Origin: Empedobacter falsenii
GTDB lineage: Bacteria; Bacteroidota; Bacteroidia; Flavobacteriales; Weeksellaceae
Assembly: GCF_013488205.1 (NCBI RefSeq)
Contig: NZ_CP040908.1
Span: 1,279,876 to 1,343,875 of the forward strand
Length of the DNA: 64,000 bases
Direction: 5' to 3'
Shown here: positions 54,299 to 63,536 of the stretch, piece by piece
Layout: each line of letters opens with the position of its first letter
Position numbering within the stretch: the stretch's first letter is position 1
The notes under the pieces: generated by a model
Seen by the model: only the letters and a program-made list of their open reading frames with translations
Databases searched by the model: none
What the model was told of the DNA's origin: nothing
Made by a program: the position numbers and the translations under genes

Positions 54299-54988
54299 AT
54301 GAAACAAGAATTTTTAGCAAGTTTATTACATATTTCTGATCCTACTTTACCGATTGGTGCTTATACGCATTCGAATGGATTAGAAACTTATATTCAGAAT
54401 GGAATCGTTAATAACAAGCAAACGGCGCAAGAGTTTGTAGAAAATATGATGAAATATAATCTGAAATATAATGATGGTGCTTTTGTAAAATTAGCCTACG
54501 AAGCAACTCAAAATTCGGATTTGAATGAAATTTTGAAATTAGATGAAGAATGTTCTGCTCTAAAAGCGCCAAAAGAAATCAGACAAGCAAGTCAAAAATT
54601 AGGCTTGCGTTTAATCAAAATTTTCAAGCGTCGTGTAGAATCAGAATTTGTTGAGGAATACGAGCGAAACATCAAACAAAACATCGCTTATTCTAATTAC
54701 GCGATTGTTTTCGGAATTTATACCAGTTTATTACAAATTCCACTTTACGAAGCATTGTTTGCTTTTTACTACACTTCGGCTTCTGGAATTGTAACAAACG
54801 CAGTGAAATTAGTGCCTTTGGGACAATTGGATGGACAAGATTTAATGTTCGATTTGTACGAAACAATTTCTCAAACAGCCAAAGAAACAATAGAATTAGA
54901 TAGAGAATATGTAGGTTTATGCAACACATCGTTTGATATCAGATGTATGCAACACGAGCGCTTATATTCTCGCTTATACATGTCATAA
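54299..54988 (+). CDS. ureF: Urease accessory protein UreF
   Basis: 229 aa, all-helical. Typical N-terminal HISDPTLPIGAYTHSNGLETYIQ, central SASGIVTNAVKLVPLGQLDGQ and a C-terminal SFDIRCMQHERLYSRLYMS containing the HxxLxxRL-like end that contacts UreG and UreD. Gates GTP hydrolysis by UreG during nickel insertion. Confidence 0.95.
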   Translation: MKQEFLASLLHISDPTLPIGAYTHSNGLETYIQNGIVNNKQTAQEFVENMMKYNLKYNDGAFVKLAYEATQNSDLNEILKLDEECSALKAPKEIRQASQKLGLRLIKIFKRRVESEFVEEYERNIKQNIAYSNYAIVFGIYTSLLQIPLYEALFAFYYTSASGIVTNAVKLVPLGQLDGQDLMFDLYETISQTAKETIELDREYVGLCNTSFDIRCMQHERLYSRLYMS

Positions 54989-55009
54989 ATTTTATAAACA
55001 ATATTCAAA

Positions 55010-55648
55010 ATGGAAAATAGAAAATATATCAAAGTTGGAGTTTGTGGACCTGTAGGTTCTGGAAAAACAGCTTTATTAGAAAAATTAAGTCGAAAAATGT
55101 TTAGTGATTATAATTTAGGAGTGATCACAAACGATATTTTTTGTTCAGAAGATGCCAAATTTATGGCAAAAAATAGTCTTTTACCAGAAGATAGAATTAT
55201 TGGTGTAGAGACTGGAGGTTGCCCTCATACAGCGATTCGTGAAGATGCAAGTATGAATTTGGAGGCGGTTGATGAATTAGCAGATCGTTTTCCTGATATC
55301 GAATTGATTTTAATCGAAAGTGGAGGAGATAATTTAGCTGCAACATATAGCCCAGATTTAGCTGATGTGACGATTTTTATTATTGATGTGGCAGAAGGAG
55401 AAAAAATTCCAAGAAAAGGAGGACCTGGTATCCAACGTTCAGATTTATTAATCATCAACAAAATAGATTTAGCACCACACGTAGGAGCAAGTTTAGAAGT
55501 GATGGAAAGCGATACAAAACGCATGAGAAATGGAGCTCCTTTCGTTTTCACAAACCTAAAAACAGAAGAAGGTTTGGACAGCGTTATTGGTTGGATTAAA
55601 AAATATGCACTTTTAGAAGAAATCGAAGAACCAAATCTTTTGAGATAA
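55010..55648 (+). CDS. ureG: Urease accessory GTPase UreG
   Basis: 212 aa. P-loop [12 protein letters not shown] (residues 13-24), [19 protein letters not shown] with the Cys-Pro-His metal site, [21 protein letters not shown] and the guanine [11 protein letters not shown]. It carries nickel to apo-urease in a GTP-dependent way with UreE, UreF and UreD. Confidence 0.98.
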   Translation: MENRKYIKVGVCGPVGSGKTALLEKLSRKMFSDYNLGVITNDIFCSEDAKFMAKNSLLPEDRIIGVETGGCPHTAIREDASMNLEAVDELADRFPDIELILIESGGDNLAATYSPDLADVTIFIIDVAEGEKIPRKGGPGIQRSDLLIINKIDLAPHVGASLEVMESDTKRMRNGAPFVFTNLKTEEGLDSVIGWIKKYALLEEIEEPNLLR

Positions 55649-55649
55649 G

Positions 55650-56432
55650 ATGGAATGTAGATTAGATATTGTTGCAGGATACAAGGAAGGTAAATCGTTC
55701 GTCAAAAATTTATACGTCGGTAAACCTTTCCGTGTTGTATCTGTTGGGCAACGAAAATTAGATAATAAATTATATCAAATGACGATGACTTCTTCGCCTG
55801 GAATTTTGAATGGCGACGAATATATTCTGAATATTGATGTAGAAGATAATGCTGCGTTACAGTTACAATCGCAATCATACCAACGATTGTTTAACATGGA
55901 TGATGAAGCAACGCAAAAGTTAACGATTAATATCCACAACAATGCGTCGTTTGCTTATGTGCCATATCCAGTTGTTCCGCATGAAAACTCAAATTTCAAA
56001 AGTAGCGCTGCTATTACAATTGGAGAGAATAGTCAAATTATTATTAGTGAGATTATTACTTGCGGACGCAAACATTCGGGAGAAGTTTTTAAGTTAAAAC
56101 GTTTTCAGAATTTGACAGAAATCTATCATCAAAACAAATTAGTAGTCAAAGATAATGTCTTAATTCAGCCTGATTTAATTCCGATTAGCAGTATTGGTAT
56201 TTTAGAAAATTATACGCATCAAGGAAGTTTTATTTTCTTTAGTACAAAACCAGAAACGGATAAAGTTGCGTTGGTAGAAACATTATTGGAAATCGCAAAA
56301 AAACATACAAATGTAGAAATTGGGATTTCTGTTTTGGACGGAAATGGTTTCGTCATAAGAGCTCTAAGTCAAGGAGGAGAAGCAATGTATAATTATTTCT
56401 TGGTTGCCCAAGATTTACTTTGGGAATTATAG
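55650..56432 (+). CDS. ureD: Urease accessory protein UreD (UreH)
   Basis: 260 aa, beta-rich scaffold. LYQMTMTSSPGILNGDEYIL, LQSQSYQRLFNM, YVPYPVVPHENSNF and SEIITCGRKHSGEVFKLKRF are family landmarks. UreD docks on urease and provides the tunnel for nickel. One base after ureG; last accessory gene before the urea channel. Confidence 0.95.
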   Translation: MECRLDIVAGYKEGKSFVKNLYVGKPFRVVSVGQRKLDNKLYQMTMTSSPGILNGDEYILNIDVEDNAALQLQSQSYQRLFNMDDEATQKLTINIHNNASFAYVPYPVVPHENSNFKSSAAITIGENSQIIISEIITCGRKHSGEVFKLKRFQNLTEIYHQNKLVVKDNVLIQPDLIPISSIGILENYTHQGSFIFFSTKPETDKVALVETLLEIAKKHTNVEIGISVLDGNGFVIRALSQGGEAMYNYFLVAQDLLWEL

Positions 56433-56448
56433 AAACAAATAAAAAATC

Positions 56449-57336
56449 ATGGACAAAATTTTAACGAAAGTTCCATTTATAGATCAAGTTCTAAAAGGTT
56501 TAGGACAAATCATGTTGCAAGAAAACAGTAGTACAGGTTTATTGTTTTTGATTGGTATTTTCTTAGGAAGTATAGAAGGAGGAATTGGCGCAATTGTTTC
56601 GACAGCAGTTGGGACAATTACAGCAATCTTACTAAAATATAACAAAGAAGAAATCAACGCAGGTTTATATGGATTTAGTGCTGCTTTAGTTGGTGTGGCA
56701 TTAACAATTATGTTCGACTCTACTTTTCTTATCTGGATTTTGTTGGTGGTTGCTTCTGCTTTAGCAGCGATTATTCAACATTTTTTTATCAAAAGAAATA
56801 TTCCAGTTTTTACTTTACCATTTATTCTATTAACATGGTGTTTAATCTTCGGAATTCACCATTTTACAACAATAGGACCTGCAACTGCAGGAAATACTAT
56901 AACTTTATTAGAAACAAACGATTTGTTTACATCAACAAATGGTTTCGGAGAAGTAATCTTTCAAGGTGGTCCAATGTCTGGTATCATCTTTTTTATTGCC
57001 GTTTTTATAGGTTCGCCCGCAGCAGCTTTGTACGGTTTGGCAGCTTCTATTTTTAGTGCAGAAATTTCAAATTTATTTGGAGAACCAGTAGAGCAAATTC
57101 ATATGGGATTATTTGGTTTTAATGCTGTTTTAACAGCAATTGTATTTGCTGGAACTAAACGAATAGATGGTTTTTGGGTTTTATTAGGTGTTTTTATCAC
57201 CGTTTTGATAGATGTTCTATTTGTTAAAATCAATATTTTCGCATCATTTGGAGGAGTTCTTACATTTCCTTTTGTTGTAGGAACTTGGTGCACATTATTT
57301 ATAAAAAAATATACTGATCGATTTTTTGGAGTATAA
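56449..57336 (+). CDS. Urea transporter (UT/SLC14 family)
   Basis: 295 aa, ten membrane helices arranged as two inverted repeats. The UT signature NSSTGLLFLIGIFLGS and NAGLYGFSAALVGVAL in repeat one are matched by GGPMSGIIFFIAVFIGS and IHMGLFGFNAVLTAIVFAG in repeat two. A channel-type urea permease that supplies the urease. Follows ureD by 16 bp. Not the pH-gated UreI type. Confidence 0.93.
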   Translation: MDKILTKVPFIDQVLKGLGQIMLQENSSTGLLFLIGIFLGSIEGGIGAIVSTAVGTITAILLKYNKEEINAGLYGFSAALVGVALTIMFDSTFLIWILLVVASALAAIIQHFFIKRNIPVFTLPFILLTWCLIFGIHHFTTIGPATAGNTITLLETNDLFTSTNGFGEVIFQGGPMSGIIFFIAVFIGSPAAALYGLAASIFSAEISNLFGEPVEQIHMGLFGFNAVLTAIVFAGTKRIDGFWVLLGVFITVLIDVLFVKINIFASFGGVLTFPFVVGTWCTLFIKKYTDRFFGV

Positions 57337-57393
57337 TGTAATTTGGCATAAAATTCGAAGAATAAAAACAGTTTCATTTTAAAAAGCATTGCG

Positions 57394-58293
57394 ATGGAAA
57401 TGATATCAAACTCACAATACAAAGAACTATTTCTAGCTCATCTAAGTACCCAAGTTTTAGGAAATAATGAGGATATACAGTTATATCGATTAGAATATTA
57501 TCTAAAAGATATTTTAATGCCCGTTATTCCATATAGAACAACATTTAATTTTATCATGTTTGTCACGAAAGGAAGCATGAAACAATATTTAGAGAACAAA
57601 GAATATGAAGTAAACGAAAATGAAATAATTTTTATAAAACAAGGAACCATTACTGCAACAGTAGAAATGTCCGATGATATAGAAGGTTTCTTTTTGGCGT
57701 ATGAAAATCATATTTTATCTGAACTAGAATTGCCAAAATATAAATCGAGTATTTTCTTGATGTCGCCTTATTTATCACTCGATGCGGTTACTTTTCAAAC
57801 CATTCATCAATTATTGTTTTTAATGGAACAAGAAATTTTCTTGAATAGCCTTGAAATTAATGAGATTATTATCGCGATGTTACATGTTGTTTTATTAAAG
57901 TTACTTAATATCGATTACAAAAAGATTCCGAGTACAACTACGCGTCCAATGGAGCTTTCTCTGCAGTTTAAAGATTTACTTTTTAAACATCATATAGAAG
58001 AAAAGAAAGTCACTTTTTATGCAGATAAATTATTTGTAACAGAAAATTATCTCAACAAATGTGTGAAAGATATTACGCAAAAGAAGCCGAAACAATGGAT
58101 TAACGAAACGGATATTAATTATAGCAAAGCATTATTGCATTCAAGTAAAAGAATTTCTGAAATTGCCTTTGAGCTTAATTTTCAGACCGCTTCACATTTC
58201 ACTCAATTGTTCAAAAAAGTCGCAGGTATCACACCAAAAGAATACCGTGAACAAATCTGGAATTCTCAATGTACTAAAAATCCAGTTTTTTAA
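57394..58293 (+). CDS. AraC family transcriptional regulator
   Basis: 299 aa. An N-terminal cupin-like domain (about 30-130; RTTFNFIMFVTKGSMKQYLEN) and a C-terminal AraC double HTH (about 200-293; ENYLNKCVKDITQKKPKQWI, ISEIAFELNFQTASHFTQLFKK, then GITPKEYREQ). Positioned at the end of the urease block with no large gap, it is the prime candidate regulator of the urease and nickel genes; in the absence of other binding data this is inference. Confidence 0.92.
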   Translation: MEMISNSQYKELFLAHLSTQVLGNNEDIQLYRLEYYLKDILMPVIPYRTTFNFIMFVTKGSMKQYLENKEYEVNENEIIFIKQGTITATVEMSDDIEGFFLAYENHILSELELPKYKSSIFLMSPYLSLDAVTFQTIHQLLFLMEQEIFLNSLEINEIIIAMLHVVLLKLLNIDYKKIPSTTTRPMELSLQFKDLLFKHHIEEKKVTFYADKLFVTENYLNKCVKDITQKKPKQWINETDINYSKALLHSSKRISEIAFELNFQTASHFTQLFKKVAGITPKEYREQIWNSQCTKNPVF

Positions 58294-58337
58294 GAAAAAT
58301 GATTTAGATGATTATTAGAAAAATCAAGTAATAATAT

Positions 58338-58371
58338 AAAAAAAGAGTTAATCTAGATTAACTCTTTTTTT
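58338..58371. terminator. Perfect palindromic terminator
   Basis: AAAAGAGTTAATCT / AGATTAACTCTTTT, a 28-bp palindrome with A- and T-runs outside. It serves both the AraC gene and the convergent SprE-like gene. Confidence 0.9.
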
Positions 58372-58374
58372 ATA

Positions 58375-60714
58375 TTATTTTGCTGTTTTAGCTTTTGTAT
58401 CTTCTTTAATATTAATATTTTCATTTCTATCCAATTGTTTTGGAGCTTTAGGAGATGTAGCTTCAGGTTCCTCTACATTTTTCTTAGGATTACGCAATTT
58501 GTCCAACAAACGTTTTGCTTGCTTAGCTTCTTCAGTTCCGTCATAAGCAGTAATTACAATTTCCAAAGCTTGCTCAAAATCGCTATCTTTTCCAGTTTGT
58601 TTGATCGCATAAGCATTTAGTAAAGCAAATTTAGCAACGATAATTTCTGTCGGAAATTTCACAATTGCTTCTTGTACTTTTTTCTTTACGTCATCATATT
58701 TTTTATCTTGATACAATGCATAAGCAACTTTGTAAGCTTCTAAAGCTTCTTTTGTTTCAGCTGTAATGTATTCAACTTCTGGATTAAGAATATAACCTGC
58801 ATAAATAGTATTTGGATACTTTGTTAGAATGATATTTTTGTATTCATCTTCTAATTTTTGATCACGATTTTTATAAATACGATACAATTGATAAGTTGCT
58901 TTTAATAACACATCATCAGATTTTGGAGGAGAAGCAACCAAGGCTTTCAACTCTTTTCCAGCTAGCTCAGCGTTATTGAAAATATCAAAATATCCAGTCC
59001 CTAAAGACAATTGCGTTGTATCTCTCACAACTTTCAAGTCATTCAGAGCTTTTTGAGAAGTCGGAATTTGATCTAAATAATAATCAAGTTCAAAACGTCT
59101 TGGATCACCAGCAGCTATTTGCCCTGTCAATTCATTTTGTTTATCCTCAATTGCAGTACTTATTGCATTCGAATTTCTCCAATTATCTTTTAAGGAAATT
59201 CCTCCCCAAATACGTTGGAATTCTTGCTGTCCAGTTGATTTTAAATTTTGATTATAGAAATAAAATTTTCCTTTATCAGCATTATTAAAACTCGTCGTGA
59301 AACTTGCCGTTTTATTCTCTAACTGAAAAGTTTCCATTTCTTTTTGCTCTTCTATAGCTTGCTTTTCTTCTTTCTTCTTTAATTTTTCGATATAATCAGT
59401 AAAGAATTTTGATTGATCTTCTTTTGGAAGAGCAGCAAGTTTTAGAATCGAATCATTTTTCTGAACTAAATAATGTTTCTCCATCAATTTTTTCAAAACA
59501 TCATTTCGTTTCTGAATACGCGTTTGATCTTCTGGCAAATTATAACTCGTTTGTGCCGAATCATAATAAGCCGAAGCGTACACATAATCGTTTTGCTTGA
59601 ACTTTATATCTCCATAATTTTCGAAAGCGCGCCCACGAATATAAGGATCAGACATTGGTTCTTTCAAACTCAATTTTGCATATTCTACAGCATCATCCAT
59701 TTTGTCAGCTCGAAAAGCCATTTCAGAAATTCCGTAGTATAACTCGTTTTTCTTCGATGTATAAATTCCTTTATTCGCGATGTCTAACAAGTTTTGCTTA
59801 TAATTTCCGTAATTATTAATTTTTGGATCAAAATTAGCAGCAATTGCCAATTGCGATTTGATTTCCATATCAAATCCAGGCTTCATTTTATAAACTTGCG
59901 TGAAAGCTTCACCAGCTTCTTGTTGTTTTCCTAATTTAGAAAAAACTTGACCTAATGTATAAAATATACGAACGCGTTCATCTTTATTTGTAGAAAAATA
60001 TTCGGCTTTTTGTAATGGATCAAGAGCTTCTTCGTACTTTTTTTGATCAATTAAAAATTGAGCATACGTTCGCGCAATCATTGTTTTTAATTCTTTGCTT
60101 TTATACGGATCGTTTTCATAAAGTTTTTGCAAAGTTTCGGCTCCATCAAAGTAATTTCCACCTTTTATTTCAGCAACAGTTTTGTAAACATGCGCTTCTT
60201 GAGCATATTTAGAATCTTTGAAATTTTTGACAACATAGTTTAAAGCATCAAGCGCTTCAAAGTATTTTTTTTGATAAAATAATGATTTTCCAATCAATAA
60301 ATAAGCGCGACCCATCAAAGGATTATTTTCTTTTCCTTTGATTAACATTGAATGTTTTTCGATAGCTTTAGAAGCTTTTGCCTCTACAGCAGCAAATCCG
60401 ACAGGTTTTTCTACTTTATCTTGATTATTTCGATTTCCACCTCCAATACCAAAATTGGGTGTATTAAATCCACCTAAATTGGCAGAATCCGAAACAGAAA
60501 AATATTCTATTCCAACAGGTAAAATCTTCGAGTAATTTTCTACATAATTTGTTTGCAGTTCTGTGTTCTTTTTTTCTAACTCATCTTCAGCATTGAATAC
60601 TCCATTAAACCACGATGTCATCTTGTGATATTGTCGGTTTTTGAAACTATTTTTTTGCGTAGAACAGCCGATTAAAAAACTTGCGGCGAAGATACTCAGT
60701 ACAATCTTTTTCAT
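58375..60714 (-). CDS. SprE/PorW-like TPR lipoprotein (gliding / type IX secretion)
   Basis: 779 aa from the ATG at 60714 (an upstream ATG at 60732 is possible). Signal peptide with lipobox LIGC-S (Cys about residue 17). The N-terminus CSTQKNSFKNRQYHKMTSWFN matches SprE/PorW as I know it; TPR repeats run through about 90-400 (LLIGKSLFYQKKYFEALDAL, YAQFLIDQKKYEEALDPL, GDIKFKQNDYVYASAYYDSA) with a further repeat region at 560-740, ending in a Lys/Glu-rich tail. SprE/PorW belong to type IX secretion in Bacteroidota. The call rests on N-terminal similarity and architecture. Confidence 0.85.
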   Translation of the reverse strand: MKKIVLSIFAASFLIGCSTQKNSFKNRQYHKMTSWFNGVFNAEDELEKKNTELQTNYVENYSKILPVGIEYFSVSDSANLGGFNTPNFGIGGGNRNNQDKVEKPVGFAAVEAKASKAIEKHSMLIKGKENNPLMGRAYLLIGKSLFYQKKYFEALDALNYVVKNFKDSKYAQEAHVYKTVAEIKGGNYFDGAETLQKLYENDPYKSKELKTMIARTYAQFLIDQKKYEEALDPLQKAEYFSTNKDERVRIFYTLGQVFSKLGKQQEAGEAFTQVYKMKPGFDMEIKSQLAIAANFDPKINNYGNYKQNLLDIANKGIYTSKKNELYYGISEMAFRADKMDDAVEYAKLSLKEPMSDPYIRGRAFENYGDIKFKQNDYVYASAYYDSAQTSYNLPEDQTRIQKRNDVLKKLMEKHYLVQKNDSILKLAALPKEDQSKFFTDYIEKLKKKEEKQAIEEQKEMETFQLENKTASFTTSFNNADKGKFYFYNQNLKSTGQQEFQRIWGGISLKDNWRNSNAISTAIEDKQNELTGQIAAGDPRRFELDYYLDQIPTSQKALNDLKVVRDTTQLSLGTGYFDIFNNAELAGKELKALVASPPKSDDVLLKATYQLYRIYKNRDQKLEDEYKNIILTKYPNTIYAGYILNPEVEYITAETKEALEAYKVAYALYQDKKYDDVKKKVQEAIVKFPTEIIVAKFALLNAYAIKQTGKDSDFEQALEIVITAYDGTEEAKQAKRLLDKLRNPKKNVEEPEATSPKAPKQLDRNENINIKEDTKAKTAK

Positions 60715-60970
60715 GATAGCGAATAAAAACAAATCTACAATAAAACGTTCGATTAGAAAAAATCTTGTATCCCTCGAAAAAATAAGATAATTTTATGTGG
60801 AATAGAAATAATAGAGAAGCGACTTTTTACGGGATGATTATAAAATGACAGCTAACGTTTTAGCTTTAATGTAATTAGTGATTTGACTAAGAAAAATCAT
60901 TGCAATTGTTGTTAAATTATTTAGAATATTCGTTTAAATTCGACCAATAATAATGTTTTAAAGGAACAGC

Positions 60971-62473
60971 ATGAAAGCTTTTTTAGCGAAAATTTTTGCA
61001 AAATACATTGTCAATAAAGAACAAAAGTGGATAAATAATCCGCTGGAAACACAAGACAAAATTCTAAATGAATTGATTGTTGCTGCAAAAAATACAAAGT
61101 TTGGAGTTGATCATCATTTTGAATCAATCAAAAATTATGAAGATTTCAAATCGCAAGTTCCAATCAACGATTACGAAGGTTTGAAACATTATTTTGATGA
61201 GGTAATTGAAGGGAAACCTGATATTCTTTGGCCTGGAAAACCTCTTTATTTAGCTAAAACTTCTGGAACAACTTCTGGTGCAAAATATATTCCGCTAACA
61301 GAAGAGTCTGTTCCATCGCATATAAATTCTGCTCGAAATGCTTTATTGTATTATATTAATGAAACAAAGAATTCTAATTTTGTTGACGGGAAAATGATTT
61401 TCTTACAAGGAAGTCCAATTCTCGAAGATAAAAACGGATTGAAAGTTGGTCGACTTTCTGGAATTAGTGCTCATTTTGTTCCAAATTATTTGCAAAAAAA
61501 TCGTTTGCCGTCTTATGAAACAAATGTGATTGAAGATTGGGAAACGAAAGTGGATAGAGTAGTGGATGAAACGGTGAAAGCTGATATGACGCTGATTTCT
61601 GGGATTCCGCCTTGGTTGATTATGTATTTTGAACGATTGATTAAAGTTTCTGGAAAAGAAAACGTTCAGTCGATTTTTAAGAATTTACAACTAATGGTAA
61701 CAGGAGGTGTAAATTATGAACCTTATCGCGATAAAGTGAATCAATTAATTGGTCGAAAAATAGATTGCATTCAAACTTATCCTGCTTCAGAAGGGTTTAT
61801 TGCATATCAAGATTCACAAAAAAGTGATGATTTATTGCTTTTATTGAACAACGGAATTTTTTATGAATTTGTTCCAGTTGATGAATTTTTTGATGAAAAT
61901 CCAATCCGAATTTCCTTGAAAGATGTTGAAATTGGAAAAGATTATGTTCTAATTCTCAATACAAATGCAGGTTTGTGGGGATATAATATTGGTGACACAG
62001 TTCGTTTTACCTCGATAAAACCTTATAGAATTGTTGTTTCTGGTCGAATCAAACATTATACATCTGCTTTTGGTGAACATGTAATTGGTCACGAAGTGGA
62101 GCAGGCGTTACAAAAAACTTTAGAAAAATATCCAGCGAGTGTAAATGAATTTACAGTTGCGCCTCAAGTCAATCCAACAGAAGGTTTGCCTTATCACGAA
62201 TGGTTAATCGAGTTTGATCAAAAACCTGAGAATCTAACCATTTTTAATGAAGAATTAGATGCGCAAATGCGTCGTCAAAATACGTATTATGATGATTTGA
62301 TAACGGGAAATATTTTGCGTCCGCTTGTCGTTTCTGAGGTTAAAACAGAAGGTTTTCAGCATTATATGAAATCGATAGGGAAATTGGGCGGACAAAATAA
62401 AGTTCCTCGTTTGTCTAATAATCGCGAAATTGCAGATGAATTTTACAGTCTAAACTTAATTACTACAAATTGA
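60971..62473 (+). CDS. GH3-family acyl-adenylate-forming protein
   Basis: 500 aa. The GH3 layout: LAKTSGTTSGAKYIPLTEES (P-loop-like, about 95-115), QTYPASEGFIAYQ, the adenylate block GLWGYNIGDTVRFTSI and SGRIKHYTSAFGEHV. Plant members conjugate jasmonate or auxin to amino acids; bacterial members are acyl-adenylate ligases without known substrates. Overlaps the thioesterase gene region by 4 bp, which suggests a functional link through an acyl group. Confidence 0.9.
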   Translation: MKAFLAKIFAKYIVNKEQKWINNPLETQDKILNELIVAAKNTKFGVDHHFESIKNYEDFKSQVPINDYEGLKHYFDEVIEGKPDILWPGKPLYLAKTSGTTSGAKYIPLTEESVPSHINSARNALLYYINETKNSNFVDGKMIFLQGSPILEDKNGLKVGRLSGISAHFVPNYLQKNRLPSYETNVIEDWETKVDRVVDETVKADMTLISGIPPWLIMYFERLIKVSGKENVQSIFKNLQLMVTGGVNYEPYRDKVNQLIGRKIDCIQTYPASEGFIAYQDSQKSDDLLLLLNNGIFYEFVPVDEFFDENPIRISLKDVEIGKDYVLILNTNAGLWGYNIGDTVRFTSIKPYRIVVSGRIKHYTSAFGEHVIGHEVEQALQKTLEKYPASVNEFTVAPQVNPTEGLPYHEWLIEFDQKPENLTIFNEELDAQMRRQNTYYDDLITGNILRPLVVSEVKTEGFQHYMKSIGKLGGQNKVPRLSNNREIADEFYSLNLITTN

Positions 62474-62496
62474 ACACACACACAACAATAGATAAA

Positions 62497-63045
62497 ATGA
62501 TTTACAAAACGGTAAAAAGTTCATTAGTAACTTTTTCGCAATTAATGCTTCCATCGCATTCCAATTTTAGTGGAAAAATACATGGTGGATTCATTCTTTC
62601 TCTACTCGATCAAATTGCATTCGCATGTGCTTCCAAATACTCTGGAAAGTACTGTGTCACGGCATCTGTGGATAGAGTAGATTTCTTAACGCCAGTAGAA
62701 GTAGGGGAATTATTAACACTAAAAGCTTCGGTTAACTATGTTGGAAGAACGTCAATAGTGGTAGGAATTCGAGTAGAAAGTCAAAACATCCAAACTGGTG
62801 AAATTAAACATTGTAATTCGTCTTATTTTACGATGATTTGCAAAGAGGAAAATGGAGAAAAAGCTGAAGCTCCAAAATTAATTTTGAAGAATCTGAACGA
62901 AGTTCGACGCTTTTATAAAGCTTTGCATCGAATTGAAGAACATTCAAAAGCAAAAGAGCAAATAAAAGACCCAATTGATTATAAATCACAAGATTTAATT
63001 GATCATTTATTGGACAATCATTTCGTTAAAATAGAACTAGATTAA
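62497..63045 (+). CDS. Hotdog-fold acyl-CoA thioesterase
   Basis: 182 aa from the ATG at 62497; a TTG at 62470 would overlap the GH3 stop and add nine residues. One hotdog domain with HGGFILSLLDQIAFACASKY (the HGG catalytic loop), VDRVDFLTPVEVGE and HCNSSYFTMI, plus a charged helical tail (about 130-180). Typical of the YciA/BFIT cytosolic long-chain acyl-CoA hydrolases. Coupled to the GH3 gene. Confidence 0.92.
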   Translation: MIYKTVKSSLVTFSQLMLPSHSNFSGKIHGGFILSLLDQIAFACASKYSGKYCVTASVDRVDFLTPVEVGELLTLKASVNYVGRTSIVVGIRVESQNIQTGEIKHCNSSYFTMICKEENGEKAEAPKLILKNLNEVRRFYKALHRIEEHSKAKEQIKDPIDYKSQDLIDHLLDNHFVKIELD

Positions 63046-63065
63046 AGTTTTTATATTATAAATAA

Positions 63066-63099
63066 AAAACTCAATTCAGTAAATGGATTGAGTTTTTTT
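63066..63099 (+). terminator. Rho-independent terminator
   Basis: AAACTCAATTCA / TGGATTGAGTTT with one mismatch, a small loop and a T7 run. Confidence 0.8.
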
Positions 63100-63106
63100 G
63101 GTATTA

Positions 63107-63114
63107 TATATTTG
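63107..63114 (+). promoter_or_regulatory. Possible -7 element after the terminator
   Basis: TATATTTG, 155 nt upstream of the 68-aa gene. No -33 TTG at 19-21 nt. Confidence 0.35.
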
Positions 63115-63269
63115 ATAAATAGTTGTTTGTGATTTATCCTCTTCCAAAAAAAGTATTATTGAATGGTCATTACTAAATTGTAAATTATTTGATTTTAAGA
63201 AAATTAGGCATTGTATTTGTTTTATTAATCTTTAATACCAAAACCAATCTTTTTATTTAATTCATTGTT

Positions 63270-63476
63270 ATGAAAACTCTCTTCAAATTTTTATTACTAT
63301 TGATAGCAAGTACAACTATTTCATTTGCTCAATCTTCTGGTTTAAATAGTCAATTAATACAAACAAATTTTAGTAAAAATAGCCCTAAATCTTCAAATCC
63401 TATTAGTTTTGCTGTAGCAGGAAGTGTACTTGTTTTAGCTTTTTGTGCTTTTCGTTTCAGAAAAAAAATTGTCTAA
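63270..63476 (+). CDS. 68-aa secreted protein with C-terminal membrane anchor
   Basis: A signal peptide (about 1-20, cleavage near SFAQ), a 25-residue Ser/Asn-rich polar stretch, then a second hydrophobic helix (about 45-62) and a positive end RFRKKIV. The signal-helix-basic tail layout is what C-terminal sorting signals (exosortase PEP-CTERM-like or sortase-like) look like, but the PEP motif itself is replaced by SNPIS. Function unknown. Confidence 0.6.
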   Translation: MKTLFKFLLLLIASTTISFAQSSGLNSQLIQTNFSKNSPKSSNPISFAVAGSVLVLAFCAFRFRKKIV

Positions 63477-63524
63477 AAGCGAAACAAATCCTTTTTTTCA
63501 AAATCAGAAAAACAATTTAATTTT

Positions 63525-63532
63525 TAAATTTG
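63525..63532 (+). promoter_or_regulatory. -7 element of the last gene
   Basis: TAAATTTG ending 4 nt before the ATG at 63537, so the mRNA would be near-leaderless. No -33 TTG. Confidence 0.35.
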
Positions 63533-63536
63533 TAGA

